Origin: Ghiorsea bivora
Lineage (GTDB): Bacteria > Pseudomonadota > Zetaproteobacteria > Mariprofundales > Mariprofundaceae
Assembly: GCF_000744415.1 (NCBI RefSeq)
Contig: NZ_JQLW01000007.1
Span: 186,001 to 250,000 of the forward strand
DNA length: 64,000 nucleotides
Reading direction: 5' to 3'
Positions 37,652 to 46,620 of this stretch are shown here, in pieces (the first letter of the stretch is position 1; each line of letters opens with the position of its first letter). Below the pieces are notes generated by a model, which was not told the DNA's origin, ran no database searches, and saw only the letters and a list, made by a program, of their open reading frames with translations. The translations under genes were made by a program, and so were the position numbers.

Positions 37652-40189
37652 ATGGATGATAGTAATCTAAACCCTGCGTTACCTGTTCTTATCGAAGATG
37701 AGATGAAACGTTCTTATCTCGATTATGCGATGAGTGTTATCATTGGCAGGGCATTACCTGATGCTAGAGATGGTTTAAAACCTGTTCACCGCCGTATTCT
37801 ATATGCCATGCAAGATTTAGGCTCTACATTTGAAAAGCCTTATAAAAAATCCGCGCGTATCGTGGGTGATGTGATTGGTAAGTATCACCCTCATGGTGAT
37901 ACCGCTGTTTATGATGCTATGGTGCGTATGGCACAGCCTTGGAGCATGCGTCATGTGCTTGTCGATGGTCAAGGTAACTTTGGCTCTGTGGATGGCGACT
38001 CCCCTGCCGCCATGCGTTATACCGAATCCCGCATGAGTAAACTGTCTGCTGAATTGCTTGCAGACCTTGATAAAGACACTGTCGATTTTGGTCCCAACTA
38101 TGATGAATCCTTGTCTGAACCTAAAGTTTTACCCGCAAAATACCCCAATCTTTTGGTTAATGGTTCGCAAGGTATTGCTGTCGGTATGGCAACCAACATC
38201 CCTCCACACAACTTGGGTGAAGCCATCAATGCTATTATTGCTTTAACCAAAAATATTGATATTGATGATGAAGAATTGATGCAAATCATGCCTGGTCCTG
38301 ATTTTCCAACCGCAGGTTTCATTTATGGTCGCAAAGGCATGCGTGATGCATTTGCCACAGGCCGCGGTTCGGTCACCATGCGAGCCAAAGTGGTGATTGA
38401 GCGCAACAAACGCACCAAACGCGAGTCATTGGTTATCGCTGAGCTTCCTTACCAAGTGAACAAAGCAAAATTACACAAATATATTGCTGAATTAGCGAGA
38501 GATAAAAAAATTGAGGGTATTTCAGAGGTTCGTGATGAATCGGATCGTGATGGTATGCGCTTGGTCATTGACCTGAAAAAAAGTGAAGTTCCTGAAATTG
38601 TATTAAACAACCTCTACAAACAAACAGCCATGCAGTGCAACTTTAGCTGCAACTATTTATCACTTATTGATGGTCAACCCAAACTTTGTGGTGTACGCGA
38701 ATTATTATTACACTTCCTTGATCATAGACGCCAAGTTGTAACACGCCGTAGTTTGTTTGATTTAGCCAAAGCCGAAGCGCGCATTCATATTTTGGAAGGT
38801 TTATTGATTGCCTTGGACAATATTGATGCAGTCATCAAACTTATTCGCGCTAGTAAAACAGGAGCAGAAGCCAAAGAAGGTTTATGCGCCAAGTTTGAAC
38901 TATCTGAAAAACAGGCTCAAGCCATTTTAGATATGCGTTTACAGCGCCTAACAGGTCTAGAATATGATAAAATTAAAGCCGAGTTTGATGAAATAGCTGC
39001 TTTAATTAAATATCTTAAAGAAATTTTGGCTGATGAAAAATTATTGATGAAAGTGATTGTCGAAGAACTTGAACAAGTCCGCGACAAATATGCAGACCCA
39101 CGCCGTTCTATCATCATTGATGAAACCGCAGAATTATCGATTGAAGACTTGATTACCGAAGAAGATATGGTGGTTACCATTTCCAATGAAGGTTATATTA
39201 AACGTAACCCAACAACGCTTTATAGAGCACAACGTCGTGGTGGCAAAGGCAAAACTGCCATGACCACCAAAGATGAAGATTTTGTGCAACAACTCATGGT
39301 TGCATCTACACATGACTTCTTATTGTTCTTCTCGGATAAAGGGCGTGTGTTCCGCAAAAAAGTATATGAAATCCCACAAGCAGGTCGTGCTGCGCGTGGT
39401 AAAGCATTGGTCAATATCTTACCTGTAGAAAAAGGTGAGAAAATTTCTGCGACACTGGCTGTGCGTGAATTTGAAGATGGTCGGTACATCATCATGGCAA
39501 CCAAAAATGGTGTGGTGAAGAAAACAAGTCTCACCGAATACAAAAATATTCGCTCCAATGGTATTATTGCTATTCGTTTGGATGACAATGATGAGTTAAT
39601 TGCTGTAGCTATCTCCAACGGTGACCAAGATATCATGCTTGCTTCAAGCAATGGCAAAGCCATTCGCTTTAGTGAAACAGATGTTCGCCCACTTAGTCGT
39701 AGTACGCGTGGTGTTACAGGCATCCGCATGAGCGAAGGTAACCGTGTGATTTCCATGTCTGTGGTTGCTGAAAAAGCTACATTCTTGGCTATTTCTGAAA
39801 ATGGCTATGGTAAACGTACGGCAGTCAGTGAATACAATACACAAAAACGTGGTGGACAAGGCGTATTTACGCTCAAAACAGGTGGACGCAACGGTGATAT
39901 GATTGGTGCACTTCAAGTATTGGATGACGACCAAGTTATGATGATGACAGACTCAGGTCGTTTGGTGCGCATTCGTATGAATGGCATCAATGTGATTGGT
40001 CGTAATACACAAGGTGTAACATTAATTGACTGCTCTGCTAAAGAACGTGTGATTGGTGCAGTGCGTGTGGTTGAAAAACAAGATGACAGTGATAATGAAA
40101 ATATTGTTGAATCTGACTTTGACAGTGATTTTGATGAAAATGCAACCAATGACACAACAAACACATCAGATACAGGTGACAATGAATGA
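37652..40189 (+). CDS. gyrA: DNA gyrase subunit A
   Basis: The 845-residue breakage-reunion subunit of gyrase. The active-site tyrosine is in [10 protein letters not shown] (Tyr123). The quinolone-determining region [15 protein letters not shown] has Thr84 at the position of E. coli Ser83 and the acidic Asp88; a threonine here is natural in many species and does not by itself show resistance. The gyrase-specific GyrA box QRRGGKG (about 527-533) separates it from topoisomerase IV ParC. The C-terminal pinwheel domain is complete and ends in a strongly acidic tail. Its stop overlaps serS by ATGA. Confidence 0.98.
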   Translation: MDDSNLNPALPVLIEDEMKRSYLDYAMSVIIGRALPDARDGLKPVHRRILYAMQDLGSTFEKPYKKSARIVGDVIGKYHPHGDTAVYDAMVRMAQPWSMRHVLVDGQGNFGSVDGDSPAAMRYTESRMSKLSAELLADLDKDTVDFGPNYDESLSEPKVLPAKYPNLLVNGSQGIAVGMATNIPPHNLGEAINAIIALTKNIDIDDEELMQIMPGPDFPTAGFIYGRKGMRDAFATGRGSVTMRAKVVIERNKRTKRESLVIAELPYQVNKAKLHKYIAELARDKKIEGISEVRDESDRDGMRLVIDLKKSEVPEIVLNNLYKQTAMQCNFSCNYLSLIDGQPKLCGVRELLLHFLDHRRQVVTRRSLFDLAKAEARIHILEGLLIALDNIDAVIKLIRASKTGAEAKEGLCAKFELSEKQAQAILDMRLQRLTGLEYDKIKAEFDEIAALIKYLKEILADEKLLMKVIVEELEQVRDKYADPRRSIIIDETAELSIEDLITEEDMVVTISNEGYIKRNPTTLYRAQRRGGKGKTAMTTKDEDFVQQLMVASTHDFLLFFSDKGRVFRKKVYEIPQAGRAARGKALVNILPVEKGEKISATLAVREFEDGRYIIMATKNGVVKKTSLTEYKNIRSNGIIAIRLDDNDELIAVAISNGDQDIMLASSNGKAIRFSETDVRPLSRSTRGVTGIRMSEGNRVISMSVVAEKATFLAISENGYGKRTAVSEYNTQKRGGQGVFTLKTGGRNGDMIGALQVLDDDQVMMMTDSGRLVRIRMNGINVIGRNTQGVTLIDCSAKERVIGAVRVVEKQDDSDNENIVESDFDSDFDENATNDTTNTSDTGDNE

Positions 40190-41478
40190 TAGACCGCAAA
40201 GCGCTACGTACTGATGCGCCAAACATGGAAGAAGCATTAAAAAAACGTGGTGAAGATGTTGTAAACGCAACCTCTACTTGGAAGAAGTCTTTAACACTTG
40301 ATGCGCAACAACGCCAATTAAAAAGTGAATCTGAACAGCTTCAAGCTGAGCGTAATAAAGTGTCCAAGCTGATTGGTTTAAAAAAGAAAAATGGCGAAGA
40401 TGCGACTGCAGAACTTCAAAGCATGGCTGAAGTAGGCAAACAAACCAAGCTGTTAGATACCCAAGCAAAGGAAGCTGAAGCAGCCTTTAACTTAGCGTTG
40501 CTTGAAATTCCCAATATACCTCATGAAAGTGTACCTGCGGGGCGGGATGAAGCAGACAATGTGGAAATTCGCCGTTGGGGAAATCCGCGTACAGATACTG
40601 TACCTGCACATTGGGATATTGGTGAAGATTTAGGCATCATTGACTTTGACGCAGGTGCCAAACTAGCTGGCAGCCGCTTTTCTGTACTCAAAGGTGCTGG
40701 CGCACGCATGGAACGTGCACTGATTCAATTCATGCTGGATAAACATGCTGACAGACATGGTTATGAAGAAGTATGGGTTCCTGCCATTGCCAATCGAAAA
40801 ACCATGACGGGCACAGGGCAATTGCCCAAATTTGAAGATGATGCCTACAGACTTTCTGGGGAAGACTTATTTCTTATCCCCACAGCAGAAGTCCCCGTCA
40901 CCAATCTTTACCAAGATATGATTCTTGAAGCGTCACAATTGCCCATTAAACACTGTGCCTACACCCCATGCTTTCGCCGTGAAGCTGGCTCTGCTGGGCG
41001 CGATACACGGGGCATCATTCGCCAACACCAATTTGATAAAGTTGAACTTGTACAACTCGTACACCCTGCAAATGCTTTAACCGCCCTAGATGAACTATTA
41101 TCACATGCTGCTGCTATTTTAGAAGCATTAGAATTACCCTATCGATTGGTCAATCTATGTGCTGGAGACCTTGGTTTCTCTGCTGAAAAAACATTTGATT
41201 TAGAAGTCTGGCTACCAAGCCAAAATACTTATCGTGAGATTTCATCATGCTCATCTTTTGGGCAATTTCAAGGGCGTCGCGCTGGTATTCGTTTCCGTGA
41301 AGAAGGTTGCAAACCGCAAGCTGTTGCCACCATTAACGGCTCTGGTTTGGCTATTGGACGAACCATGGTTGCTATTCTTGAAAACTATTGGCAAACTGAT
41401 GGTAGCGTCAATATTCCCCTTGCACTACAACCTTATATGGCAGGTTTACAAAATATTCAAACCAAAGCAACTGCATAA
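40186..41478 (+). CDS. serS: seryl-tRNA synthetase
   Basis: A 430-residue class II synthetase charging tRNA-Ser and tRNA-Sec. The N-terminal antiparallel coiled-coil arm (about 27-100) contacts the tRNA long arm. Motif 2 is [22 protein letters not shown] (about 263-284) and motif 3 is [20 protein letters not shown] near 385. Its ATG lies inside the end of gyrA (ATGA), so expression is coupled to gyrase. bamD starts 14 bases after its stop. Confidence 0.98.
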   Translation: MIDRKALRTDAPNMEEALKKRGEDVVNATSTWKKSLTLDAQQRQLKSESEQLQAERNKVSKLIGLKKKNGEDATAELQSMAEVGKQTKLLDTQAKEAEAAFNLALLEIPNIPHESVPAGRDEADNVEIRRWGNPRTDTVPAHWDIGEDLGIIDFDAGAKLAGSRFSVLKGAGARMERALIQFMLDKHADRHGYEEVWVPAIANRKTMTGTGQLPKFEDDAYRLSGEDLFLIPTAEVPVTNLYQDMILEASQLPIKHCAYTPCFRREAGSAGRDTRGIIRQHQFDKVELVQLVHPANALTALDELLSHAAAILEALELPYRLVNLCAGDLGFSAEKTFDLEVWLPSQNTYREISSCSSFGQFQGRRAGIRFREEGCKPQAVATINGSGLAIGRTMVAILENYWQTDGSVNIPLALQPYMAGLQNIQTKATA

Positions 41479-41492
41479 AGAGAGCCTTAATT

Positions 41493-42215
41493 ATGTTTAA
41501 ATATACCCTCATCATTGCAGCCTTTTTACTCAGTTCTTGCGCAAGCGAACCATTAAATTTTTCAAAATCTGCTAAAGGTGACTACCTCAAAGGAAAAAGC
41601 TTAATTTCTTCGAATAAATATGCACGAGCAGTACAATTTCTTGAGAAATTTGCAGCCAAATATCCATACAGTGAATATGCAACAAAAGCCAAAATATTAC
41701 GCCTTGAAGCAGCTTATTTGGACGAACAATATGTACTTAGTGAAACATTGGCTTTGCGTTTTATGGATACCCACCCTACGCACCCACAACTCGCGCAGGT
41801 ACAATATTTGCTTGGTATGAGTTATTACCAAGAATCATCCAATGCCTACCATGACCAGCAATTCTCAAATAAAGCTAGGGATACTTTTGTTGCCCTTAAC
41901 CAAAAGTTTCCCCATAATCCAAACTTCAACCAAGCCAAACAATACATTCAAGAACTAACCGACCGCTTGGCTAAACATGAACTCATTGTTGGGAAATTTT
42001 ATTTTGACAAAAAGCTTTATGTTGCAGCAACCAACCGTTTTATTCAGGCCAAAAACACCTACCCCAATAGTCATCAAACTGATGAGATTTTATATTACCT
42101 TGTTGCATCATACGTCGCATTAAAACAAAAGGACTATGCAAAAGAAGTATTAAGTATACTCCAAAAAAAACCTGTACAAAACCAATGGCGTAAACAAGCT
42201 GAAGCACTGATGTGA
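41493..42215 (+). CDS. bamD: outer-membrane assembly lipoprotein BamD
   Basis: 240 residues beginning with a lipoprotein signal (lipobox LSSC at about 13-16). The mature protein is a string of TPR repeats (YLKGKSLISSNKYARAVQFLEKFAAKYPYSEYA; LRFMDTHPTHPQLAQVQYLLG; IVGKFYFDKKLYVAATNRF), the hallmark of BamD. It scaffolds BamA for insertion of beta-barrel proteins such as the PldA encoded in this window. No defects. It overlaps the next lipoprotein gene by one base (TGATG). Confidence 0.92.
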   Translation: MFKYTLIIAAFLLSSCASEPLNFSKSAKGDYLKGKSLISSNKYARAVQFLEKFAAKYPYSEYATKAKILRLEAAYLDEQYVLSETLALRFMDTHPTHPQLAQVQYLLGMSYYQESSNAYHDQQFSNKARDTFVALNQKFPHNPNFNQAKQYIQELTDRLAKHELIVGKFYFDKKLYVAATNRFIQAKNTYPNSHQTDEILYYLVASYVALKQKDYAKEVLSILQKKPVQNQWRKQAEALM

Positions 42216-42607
42216 TGTTTCGTTTTATTTTCATTACTACAGTTTTTATGATTACAGCATGTACAGATAATCAAGCTCAAAGTATTCAAACCTTACTAGA
42301 GGCTAGAAACCATAGTATAAGCCAACAAAATATAGAGAAGTACACTTCACTTTTAGATGCCAACTATTTAAAACATGAAGGTCAACATAAGGTAGCACAA
42401 ATGGCAGAAGTGTTTACCCGATTCGAAAAGGTTCACATGGATACTAGAGATCAAGAAATACGTATCATTGATGATAACCACGCTATTTGTGAACAAACCT
42501 ATATATTAAAGGTTTTTGCGGATGGGGACTGGCGTGAAATTGTACAACGTGAACAGCTGACCTTTACCAATACCGATGGCCATTGGAAGATTAGCGGCGG
42601 ACTTTAA
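42215..42607 (+). CDS. small lipoprotein with SnoaL/NTF2-like domain
   Basis: About 130 residues. A signal peptide with lipobox ITAC is followed by a compact domain resembling SnoaL/DUF4440 (NTF2-like) proteins: helical QSIQTLLEARNHSISQQNIEKYTSLLDANYLKHEG, then strands RDQEIRIIDDNHAICEQTY and a terminal TNTDGHWKISGGL. Such domains are ligand-binding or scaffold folds without a common reaction. The ATG at 42215 overlaps the bamD stop (TGATG); a GTG at 42212 is also in frame. A periplasmic or outer-membrane location is inferred. Confidence 0.78.
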   Translation: MFRFIFITTVFMITACTDNQAQSIQTLLEARNHSISQQNIEKYTSLLDANYLKHEGQHKVAQMAEVFTRFEKVHMDTRDQEIRIIDDNHAICEQTYILKVFADGDWREIVQREQLTFTNTDGHWKISGGL

Positions 42608-42616
42608 AGAAAAAAT

Positions 42617-42693
42617 GCCCTCGTAGCTCAGATGGATAGAGCGACCGCCTCCTAAGCGGTAGGCCACAGGTTCGACTCCTGTCGAGGGCACCA
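42617..42693 (+). tRNA. tRNA-Arg (anticodon CCT)
   Basis: The cloverleaf is complete: acceptor GCCCTCG/CGAGGGC, D-arm GCTC...GAGC, anticodon stem ACCGC/GCGGT with loop CTCCTAA (anticodon CCT, reading AGG), T-arm ACAGG-TTCGACT-CCTGT, discriminator A and encoded CCA. It starts ten bases after the lipoprotein gene and is probably processed from the same transcript or from a short own promoter. No integrated element is attached to its 3' end. Confidence 0.97.
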
Positions 42694-42771
42694 TTCCTTA
42701 TTTACAGAATAAACTTGCACATCACCGATAAACACTGAAAATACGCGCATCTTATCCAAGGGAGTCAGCAC

Positions 42772-43722
42772 GTGCCTCATTATCAACACACTATTCTTGA
42801 GCTCATTGGCAATACACCTTTGGTTCGCATCACCAATATTACTAAAGATTTACCTGATAACATTCAAATTCTTGCCAAACTAGAACGCCATAATCCAGGT
42901 GGCTCTGTTAAAGACCGCCCTGCTCTATGGATGGTTAAAGAAGGGATCACATCTGGAGCGCTAACCAAAGACAAGATTATTTTTGACTCTACGTCTGGAA
43001 ACACGGGCATTGCGCTCGCTATGATTGGTGCTGCAATGGGTTATAAGGTAAAACTTGTAATGCCTGCAAATGTGTCGGATGAACGCAAGCGTATTTGTCA
43101 GGCTTTTGGTGCAGAACTTGTCTTTTCCGACCCTCTAGAAGGTTCTGATGGAGCAATCCTATTGGCTAGAGAGCTTTATAAGCAGTCACCTGAACTTTAT
43201 TTTAAACCAGACCAATACAATAATCCTGCCAATCCCAAGGCTCATGAAGAATCAACGGGTCCTGAAATTTGGCGTGATACCCATCAAGAAGTGACACACT
43301 TTGTAGCCTCTATGGGCACATCTGGCACCTTGGTTGGCACTGGTCGTTACCTCAAACAACAAAATAGCGCAGTACAAATTATCGCAGCAGAACCGGACTC
43401 ACCTTTTCACGGTATTGAAGGTTTAAAACATATGGAATCAAGTATTGTGCCTGGCATTTATGATGAAACAGTGTACGACACCAAACTGGGCATCACAACT
43501 GAAGACGCCTATGAACTTACACAACGCCTAGCAAGTGAAGAAGGCATGTTATGTGGTCAGTCTTGTGGCTGTGCCTTGGCGGCCAGTTTACAAATTGCGC
43601 ACCAACTTGCAGCGCAAGGTCAATCAGGAACTATCGTTTGTATTTTCCCTGATGGTGGTGAGAAATATTTAAGTACACCTGTATTTGCAAGTGGAACAGT
43701 CTTTGCAGGTGAAGGTATTTAA
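42772..43722 (+). CDS. cysM: cysteine synthase (CysM/CysK family)
   Basis: 316 residues of the PLP-dependent O-acetylserine sulfhydrylase family. It makes cysteine from O-acetylserine and sulfide (or thiosulfate for CysM). The PLP lysine is Lys47 in NPGGSVKDRP. The substrate loop STSGNTG is at about 73-79 and the phosphate loop GTSGTLVGTG near 180. The short ELYFKPDQYNNPANP segment and overall pattern lean towards CysM, though CysK is not excluded. Translation starts at GTG 42772 with a GGGAG site eight bases upstream. Converges on csrA. Confidence 0.93.
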   Translation: MPHYQHTILELIGNTPLVRITNITKDLPDNIQILAKLERHNPGGSVKDRPALWMVKEGITSGALTKDKIIFDSTSGNTGIALAMIGAAMGYKVKLVMPANVSDERKRICQAFGAELVFSDPLEGSDGAILLARELYKQSPELYFKPDQYNNPANPKAHEESTGPEIWRDTHQEVTHFVASMGTSGTLVGTGRYLKQQNSAVQIIAAEPDSPFHGIEGLKHMESSIVPGIYDETVYDTKLGITTEDAYELTQRLASEEGMLCGQSCGCALAASLQIAHQLAAQGQSGTIVCIFPDGGEKYLSTPVFASGTVFAGEGI

Positions 43723-43735
43723 CACAACAAACGGG

Positions 43736-43915
43736 TTATGCCTTATTTTCGGCATTTTCCTGACGCTTCAGTAACACCTCTTCCCGCGTAATGCTTACGG
43801 ACTGTGGCGCATCAATGCCGATGCGCACTTGCCCACCTTTAATCGATAAGACTTTGACTTCAATATTTTCACCTATGGTGATCGTTTCGCCTGATTTTCG
43901 TGTAAGAATTAACAT
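43736..43915 (-). CDS. csrA: carbon storage regulator CsrA
   Basis: A 59-residue post-transcriptional regulator that binds GGA motifs in mRNA leaders. The conserved start [12 protein letters not shown], core [10 protein letters not shown] and SITREEV with the RNA-contact arginine are all present. The frame is open to 43951, but the ATG at 43915 gives the invariant family N-terminus. No Shine-Dalgarno precedes this ATG, and the best promoter places transcription start at or next to it. It lies 42 bases after arsM on the same strand, an unusual neighbourhood. Confidence 0.96.
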   Translation of the reverse strand: MLILTRKSGETITIGENIEVKVLSIKGGQVRIGIDAPQSVSITREEVLLKRQENAENKA

Positions 43916-43922
43916 AATAGTA

Positions 43923-43951
43923 GTTATAGCAACTATGAAGCCAATACACAA
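43923..43951 (-). promoter_or_regulatory. candidate csrA promoter
   Basis: On the minus strand TTGTGT (43951-43946) and TATAAC (43928-43923) are separated by exactly 17 bases. A start site six to eight bases downstream of the -10 box falls at about 43917-43915, which is the csrA ATG itself. This predicts a leaderless or near-leaderless transcript, consistent with the missing ribosome site. Confidence 0.5.
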
Positions 43952-43957
43952 GTTTAC

Positions 43958-44818
43958 TTAGTCACATGTATGCCAAGTCGCACACACGCCCGACTCACAA
44001 TCTACACCACCCGGTTTAACTGCTTCAATATAAGCTGAAAGCACATAATCTTCCACACCACGCCCAGGCGCCCAATCTTTGATAAACGCACGTGACTCAT
44101 CTTTTGGTGTGATACAAATATTCTCAAAACCTGCTTTTTGCAACATGGTTTCAATATCCTCAATTAATTCAGCGCCCGCCATACAGCCCGCATGTAATAA
44201 AGGGTCACTTTTCATTTCTTCAGGCATTTCAGCTGTTGCCACCACATCAGAAACTGCCAAACGACCCCCCGGCTTTAACACACGGAATGCATCATTAAAT
44301 ACTTGCTGTTTGTTGGGTGATAAATTAATCACACAGTTAGAGATAATAATATCTGCCGTATTATCCGCGATAGGTAAATGTTCGATTTCGCCCAAACGAA
44401 ATTCAACCTGAGAGAACTTGCCTTTAAGTGCATTTTTACGTGCTTTTGAAATCATTGTAGGTGTCATATCTACGCCAATAACCTTACCAGAAACACCAAC
44501 TTCACGGGCGGACAAAAACGCATCAAAACCACCACCACTGCCTAAATCCACCACTATTTCCCCTTCTTTAAGTGAGGCAATCGCTCTAGGATTGCCACAG
44601 CCTAAACCCATATCGGCACCATCAGGTACAGCATCCAAATCGCCTTCTGAATAACCCAAACGCGTGGAAATCAATGTATTAATCGCAGCATCATCAGATA
44701 CACCACAACAACTGGCAACCTCACCACAGCAACTACCTTCATTGCTCGCTTCTGCTACTTTCGCATATTCTTCTCTTACATTTTGACGAATATTATCCAT
44801 ATTATGATGGTCACTCAT
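43958..44818 (-). CDS. arsM: arsenite S-adenosylmethionine methyltransferase ArsM
   Basis: A 286-residue class I methyltransferase that methylates As(III) to volatile or less retained forms using SAM and thiols. The SAM motif VVDLGSGGGFDAF is at about 89-101. Arsenite-binding cysteines fit Cys74 (GLGCGNP), Cys162 (SNCVINL) and Cys212 (HAGCMAG). Additional CC pairs lie at 30-31 and 37-38, and the tail contains C-x4-C and a terminal cysteine. The SDVV and LKPGG segments are family typical. Encoded 31 bases after arsR, so likely induced by arsenite. Confidence 0.94.
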   Translation of the reverse strand: MSDHHNMDNIRQNVREEYAKVAEASNEGSCCGEVASCCGVSDDAAINTLISTRLGYSEGDLDAVPDGADMGLGCGNPRAIASLKEGEIVVDLGSGGGFDAFLSAREVGVSGKVIGVDMTPTMISKARKNALKGKFSQVEFRLGEIEHLPIADNTADIIISNCVINLSPNKQQVFNDAFRVLKPGGRLAVSDVVATAEMPEEMKSDPLLHAGCMAGAELIEDIETMLQKAGFENICITPKDESRAFIKDWAPGRGVEDYVLSAYIEAVKPGGVDCESGVCATWHTCD

Positions 44819-44849
44819 ACCAATACACCCCTTTTATTCATTAAAATAA

Positions 44850-45155
44850 TCATATATTAAAATAATCGGATAACTGCGTTAAAACATCCGCATCTACCCT
44901 ACAAATAATTCTCTTGCCATCGCGTTGCATATCAACCAACCCCGCCTCATTCAATGCCTTCATATGATGCGACAGTGTGGATGGTGCAACATCTACCAAT
45001 GCTGCCAAATCACCAATGCAACGTTGCACATCACAATTGGCGCCTGGTAAGCAGCATTGGGTTAGTTCCATGAATATTTTTAAACGCACAGGCGTAGACA
45101 GTGCTTTAAACTTCACCGCCATAACATCAATATCTAAACTAGAACAATTCGACAT
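44850..45155 (-). CDS. arsR: ArsR-family arsenic-responsive repressor
   Basis: About 101 residues, a winged-helix ArsR/SmtB repressor (FKALSTPVRLKIFMEL, recognition region VAPSTLSHHMKALNEAGLV, wing DGKRIICRV). The cysteine cluster QCCLPGANCDVQRC (residues 34-46) is a plausible As(III)-binding site. The start is uncertain. ATG 45155 gives a reasonable N-terminus but lies inside a palindrome; the next ATG at 45122 starts just before FKALS; the frame is also open to 45185. No clear Shine-Dalgarno marks any of them. Leads the arsR-arsM unit. Confidence 0.9.
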   Translation of the reverse strand: MSNCSSLDIDVMAVKFKALSTPVRLKIFMELTQCCLPGANCDVQRCIGDLAALVDVAPSTLSHHMKALNEAGLVDMQRDGKRIICRVDADVLTQLSDYFNI

Positions 45156-45208
45156 ATATCGAAACGTAGTGCAGAATTGCGGCAAGTCAACACATCATGT
45201 ATATCGAA
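45148..45208. promoter_or_regulatory. candidate ArsR operator sites
   Basis: TTCGA-CATATA-TCGAA (45148-45163) is a perfect 5-bp inverted repeat with a 6-base centre. The 9-base word TATATCGAA within it (45155-45163) is repeated directly at 45200-45208, between arsR and the divergent amidase gene. A palindrome at the start of an arsR gene is the expected position for autoregulation. The second copy could extend control towards the amidase promoter. Confidence 0.5.
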
Positions 45209-45276
45209 TTCCTTTAATTTTAGCTGATAATATGCATGATTAGGCTAACTTAGCATGATAGGAGTGCACCTGACCC

Positions 45277-46614
45277 ATGAAAAATTTGGCAAAAAAACGT
45301 GTTTCTCATCGCAGAGTTTCCTTGTTTGCCTTTGTTTTCTATGCCCTTACATTGCTTGCCGCTTCCCCTGCTTTGGCTTATACCAATATCAACGATATAC
45401 GCATGTGGACAGCTCCTGATCATACCCGCCTAGTATTTGACCTATCAAGAAGCACAAAATATGAAATTTTTCGCCTGCACAACCCTGAACGCATTGTCAT
45501 CGATATCGCAAATTCTAAAATGCAGGCAAAACCTTCATCTTTAGCCTTGCCTGACCCTGTTTTATTATCCATTCGACATGGCAAACAAAAGAATGGTGTT
45601 ACCCGTATTGTTTTAGATGTTAAAAAAGGAGTGTCACCCCGCTCATTTTTACTCAAAAAATCTTCCAAGAAATCTCATCGCCTTGTTGTCGACTTAATCC
45701 CCAAGCAAAAGAAAGTCATAAAAACAAAGGACATTAGCAACAAAGGTAAACATCGTGATATTATCATAGCTGTAGATGCAGGTCACGGCGGTGAAGACCC
45801 TGGCGCAACAGGAAAAAACAAACTCAAAGAAAAAACCGTAACACTTGCTGTTGCCAAACAACTTGCCCGACTTATCAATGCACGCCCAGGAATGAAAGCC
45901 GTGCTGATACGCAGTGGTGATTATTATGTCTCTTTAAAAAACCGCGTACGAAAAGTTCGTGCTATCAATGCAGATATGATGATTAGTATTCATGCCGATG
46001 CAATCAAAACACGTAGCGTGAAAGGTGCAAGTGTTTATACGCTTTCAGAAAGTGGCGCAACACCTGATAGGGTTGCAGCAGCCCTTGCTGCTAAAGAAAA
46101 TGCTGTGGATGAAATTGGCGGCGCTCGCCCTGAACAAGAAGTCACTGACCCGCTGGTGCGTGGTATTTTGGGTGATATGGCAAAACGTGATGGTTTAGAT
46201 AGCTCAGAAATGTTGGCTAACCTGATGATTAAAAAATTAACAGGCACCTTTCCTATCAAGTATAACCACCCAAAACATGCACGTTTTGCGGTGTTAACCA
46301 CATTAGAAATACCATGTATTTTGGTAGAAATGGATTATATTTCTAACCCCAAACGAGAAAAGTTACTTAAATCAAAATCACACCAGAAAAAATTAGCTCA
46401 AGCTATGTATAAAGCAAGTATAGACTTTTTCACGCGTATGGGGCGCTTATCGCCACAAAATGCAACTGCACATATACATACCGTTCACCAAGGTGAAAGC
46501 CTATGGAGCATTGCCAAGCAATATGGTGTTAGTGTTTCTAGCTTAAAAAAATTAAACCAGTTTAAACATTCCACATTAAAAGTTGGGCAGCGTATTCGTC
46601 TTCCCCAATCATAG
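45277..46614 (+). CDS. N-acetylmuramoyl-L-alanine amidase (AmiC/AmiB-like) with AMIN and LysM
   Basis: A 445-residue periplasmic cell-wall hydrolase that splits septal peptidoglycan. An N-terminal signal peptide ends near SPALA. An AMIN domain (about 36-130) should target division sites. The zinc amidase_3 domain runs from about 162 (VDAGHGGEDPGATG) through SIHADAI and the catalytic ILVEMDYISNP. A C-terminal LysM repeat (about 402-444, HQGESLWSIAKQYGVSVSSL) binds glycan. Domain order matches AmiC/AmiB-type enzymes, usually activated by EnvC or NlpD. A GGAG site lies 12 bases upstream of the ATG. msbA follows after six bases. Confidence 0.95.
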   Translation: MKNLAKKRVSHRRVSLFAFVFYALTLLAASPALAYTNINDIRMWTAPDHTRLVFDLSRSTKYEIFRLHNPERIVIDIANSKMQAKPSSLALPDPVLLSIRHGKQKNGVTRIVLDVKKGVSPRSFLLKKSSKKSHRLVVDLIPKQKKVIKTKDISNKGKHRDIIIAVDAGHGGEDPGATGKNKLKEKTVTLAVAKQLARLINARPGMKAVLIRSGDYYVSLKNRVRKVRAINADMMISIHADAIKTRSVKGASVYTLSESGATPDRVAAALAAKENAVDEIGGARPEQEVTDPLVRGILGDMAKRDGLDSSEMLANLMIKKLTGTFPIKYNHPKHARFAVLTTLEIPCILVEMDYISNPKREKLLKSKSHQKKLAQAMYKASIDFFTRMGRLSPQNATAHIHTVHQGESLWSIAKQYGVSVSSLKKLNQFKHSTLKVGQRIRLPQS

Positions 46615-46620
46615 GATTTT

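Noticed and set aside
37880-37960. gyrA Thr84 as an acquired quinolone-resistance mutation
   Set aside because: Threonine at this position occurs naturally in many bacterial lineages; without a sensitive sibling strain nothing can be inferred.
42617-42693. tRNA-Arg as an attachment site for an integrated island
   Set aside because: No repeat of the tRNA 3' end and no integrase gene are found downstream; the next gene is ordinary cysteine synthase.
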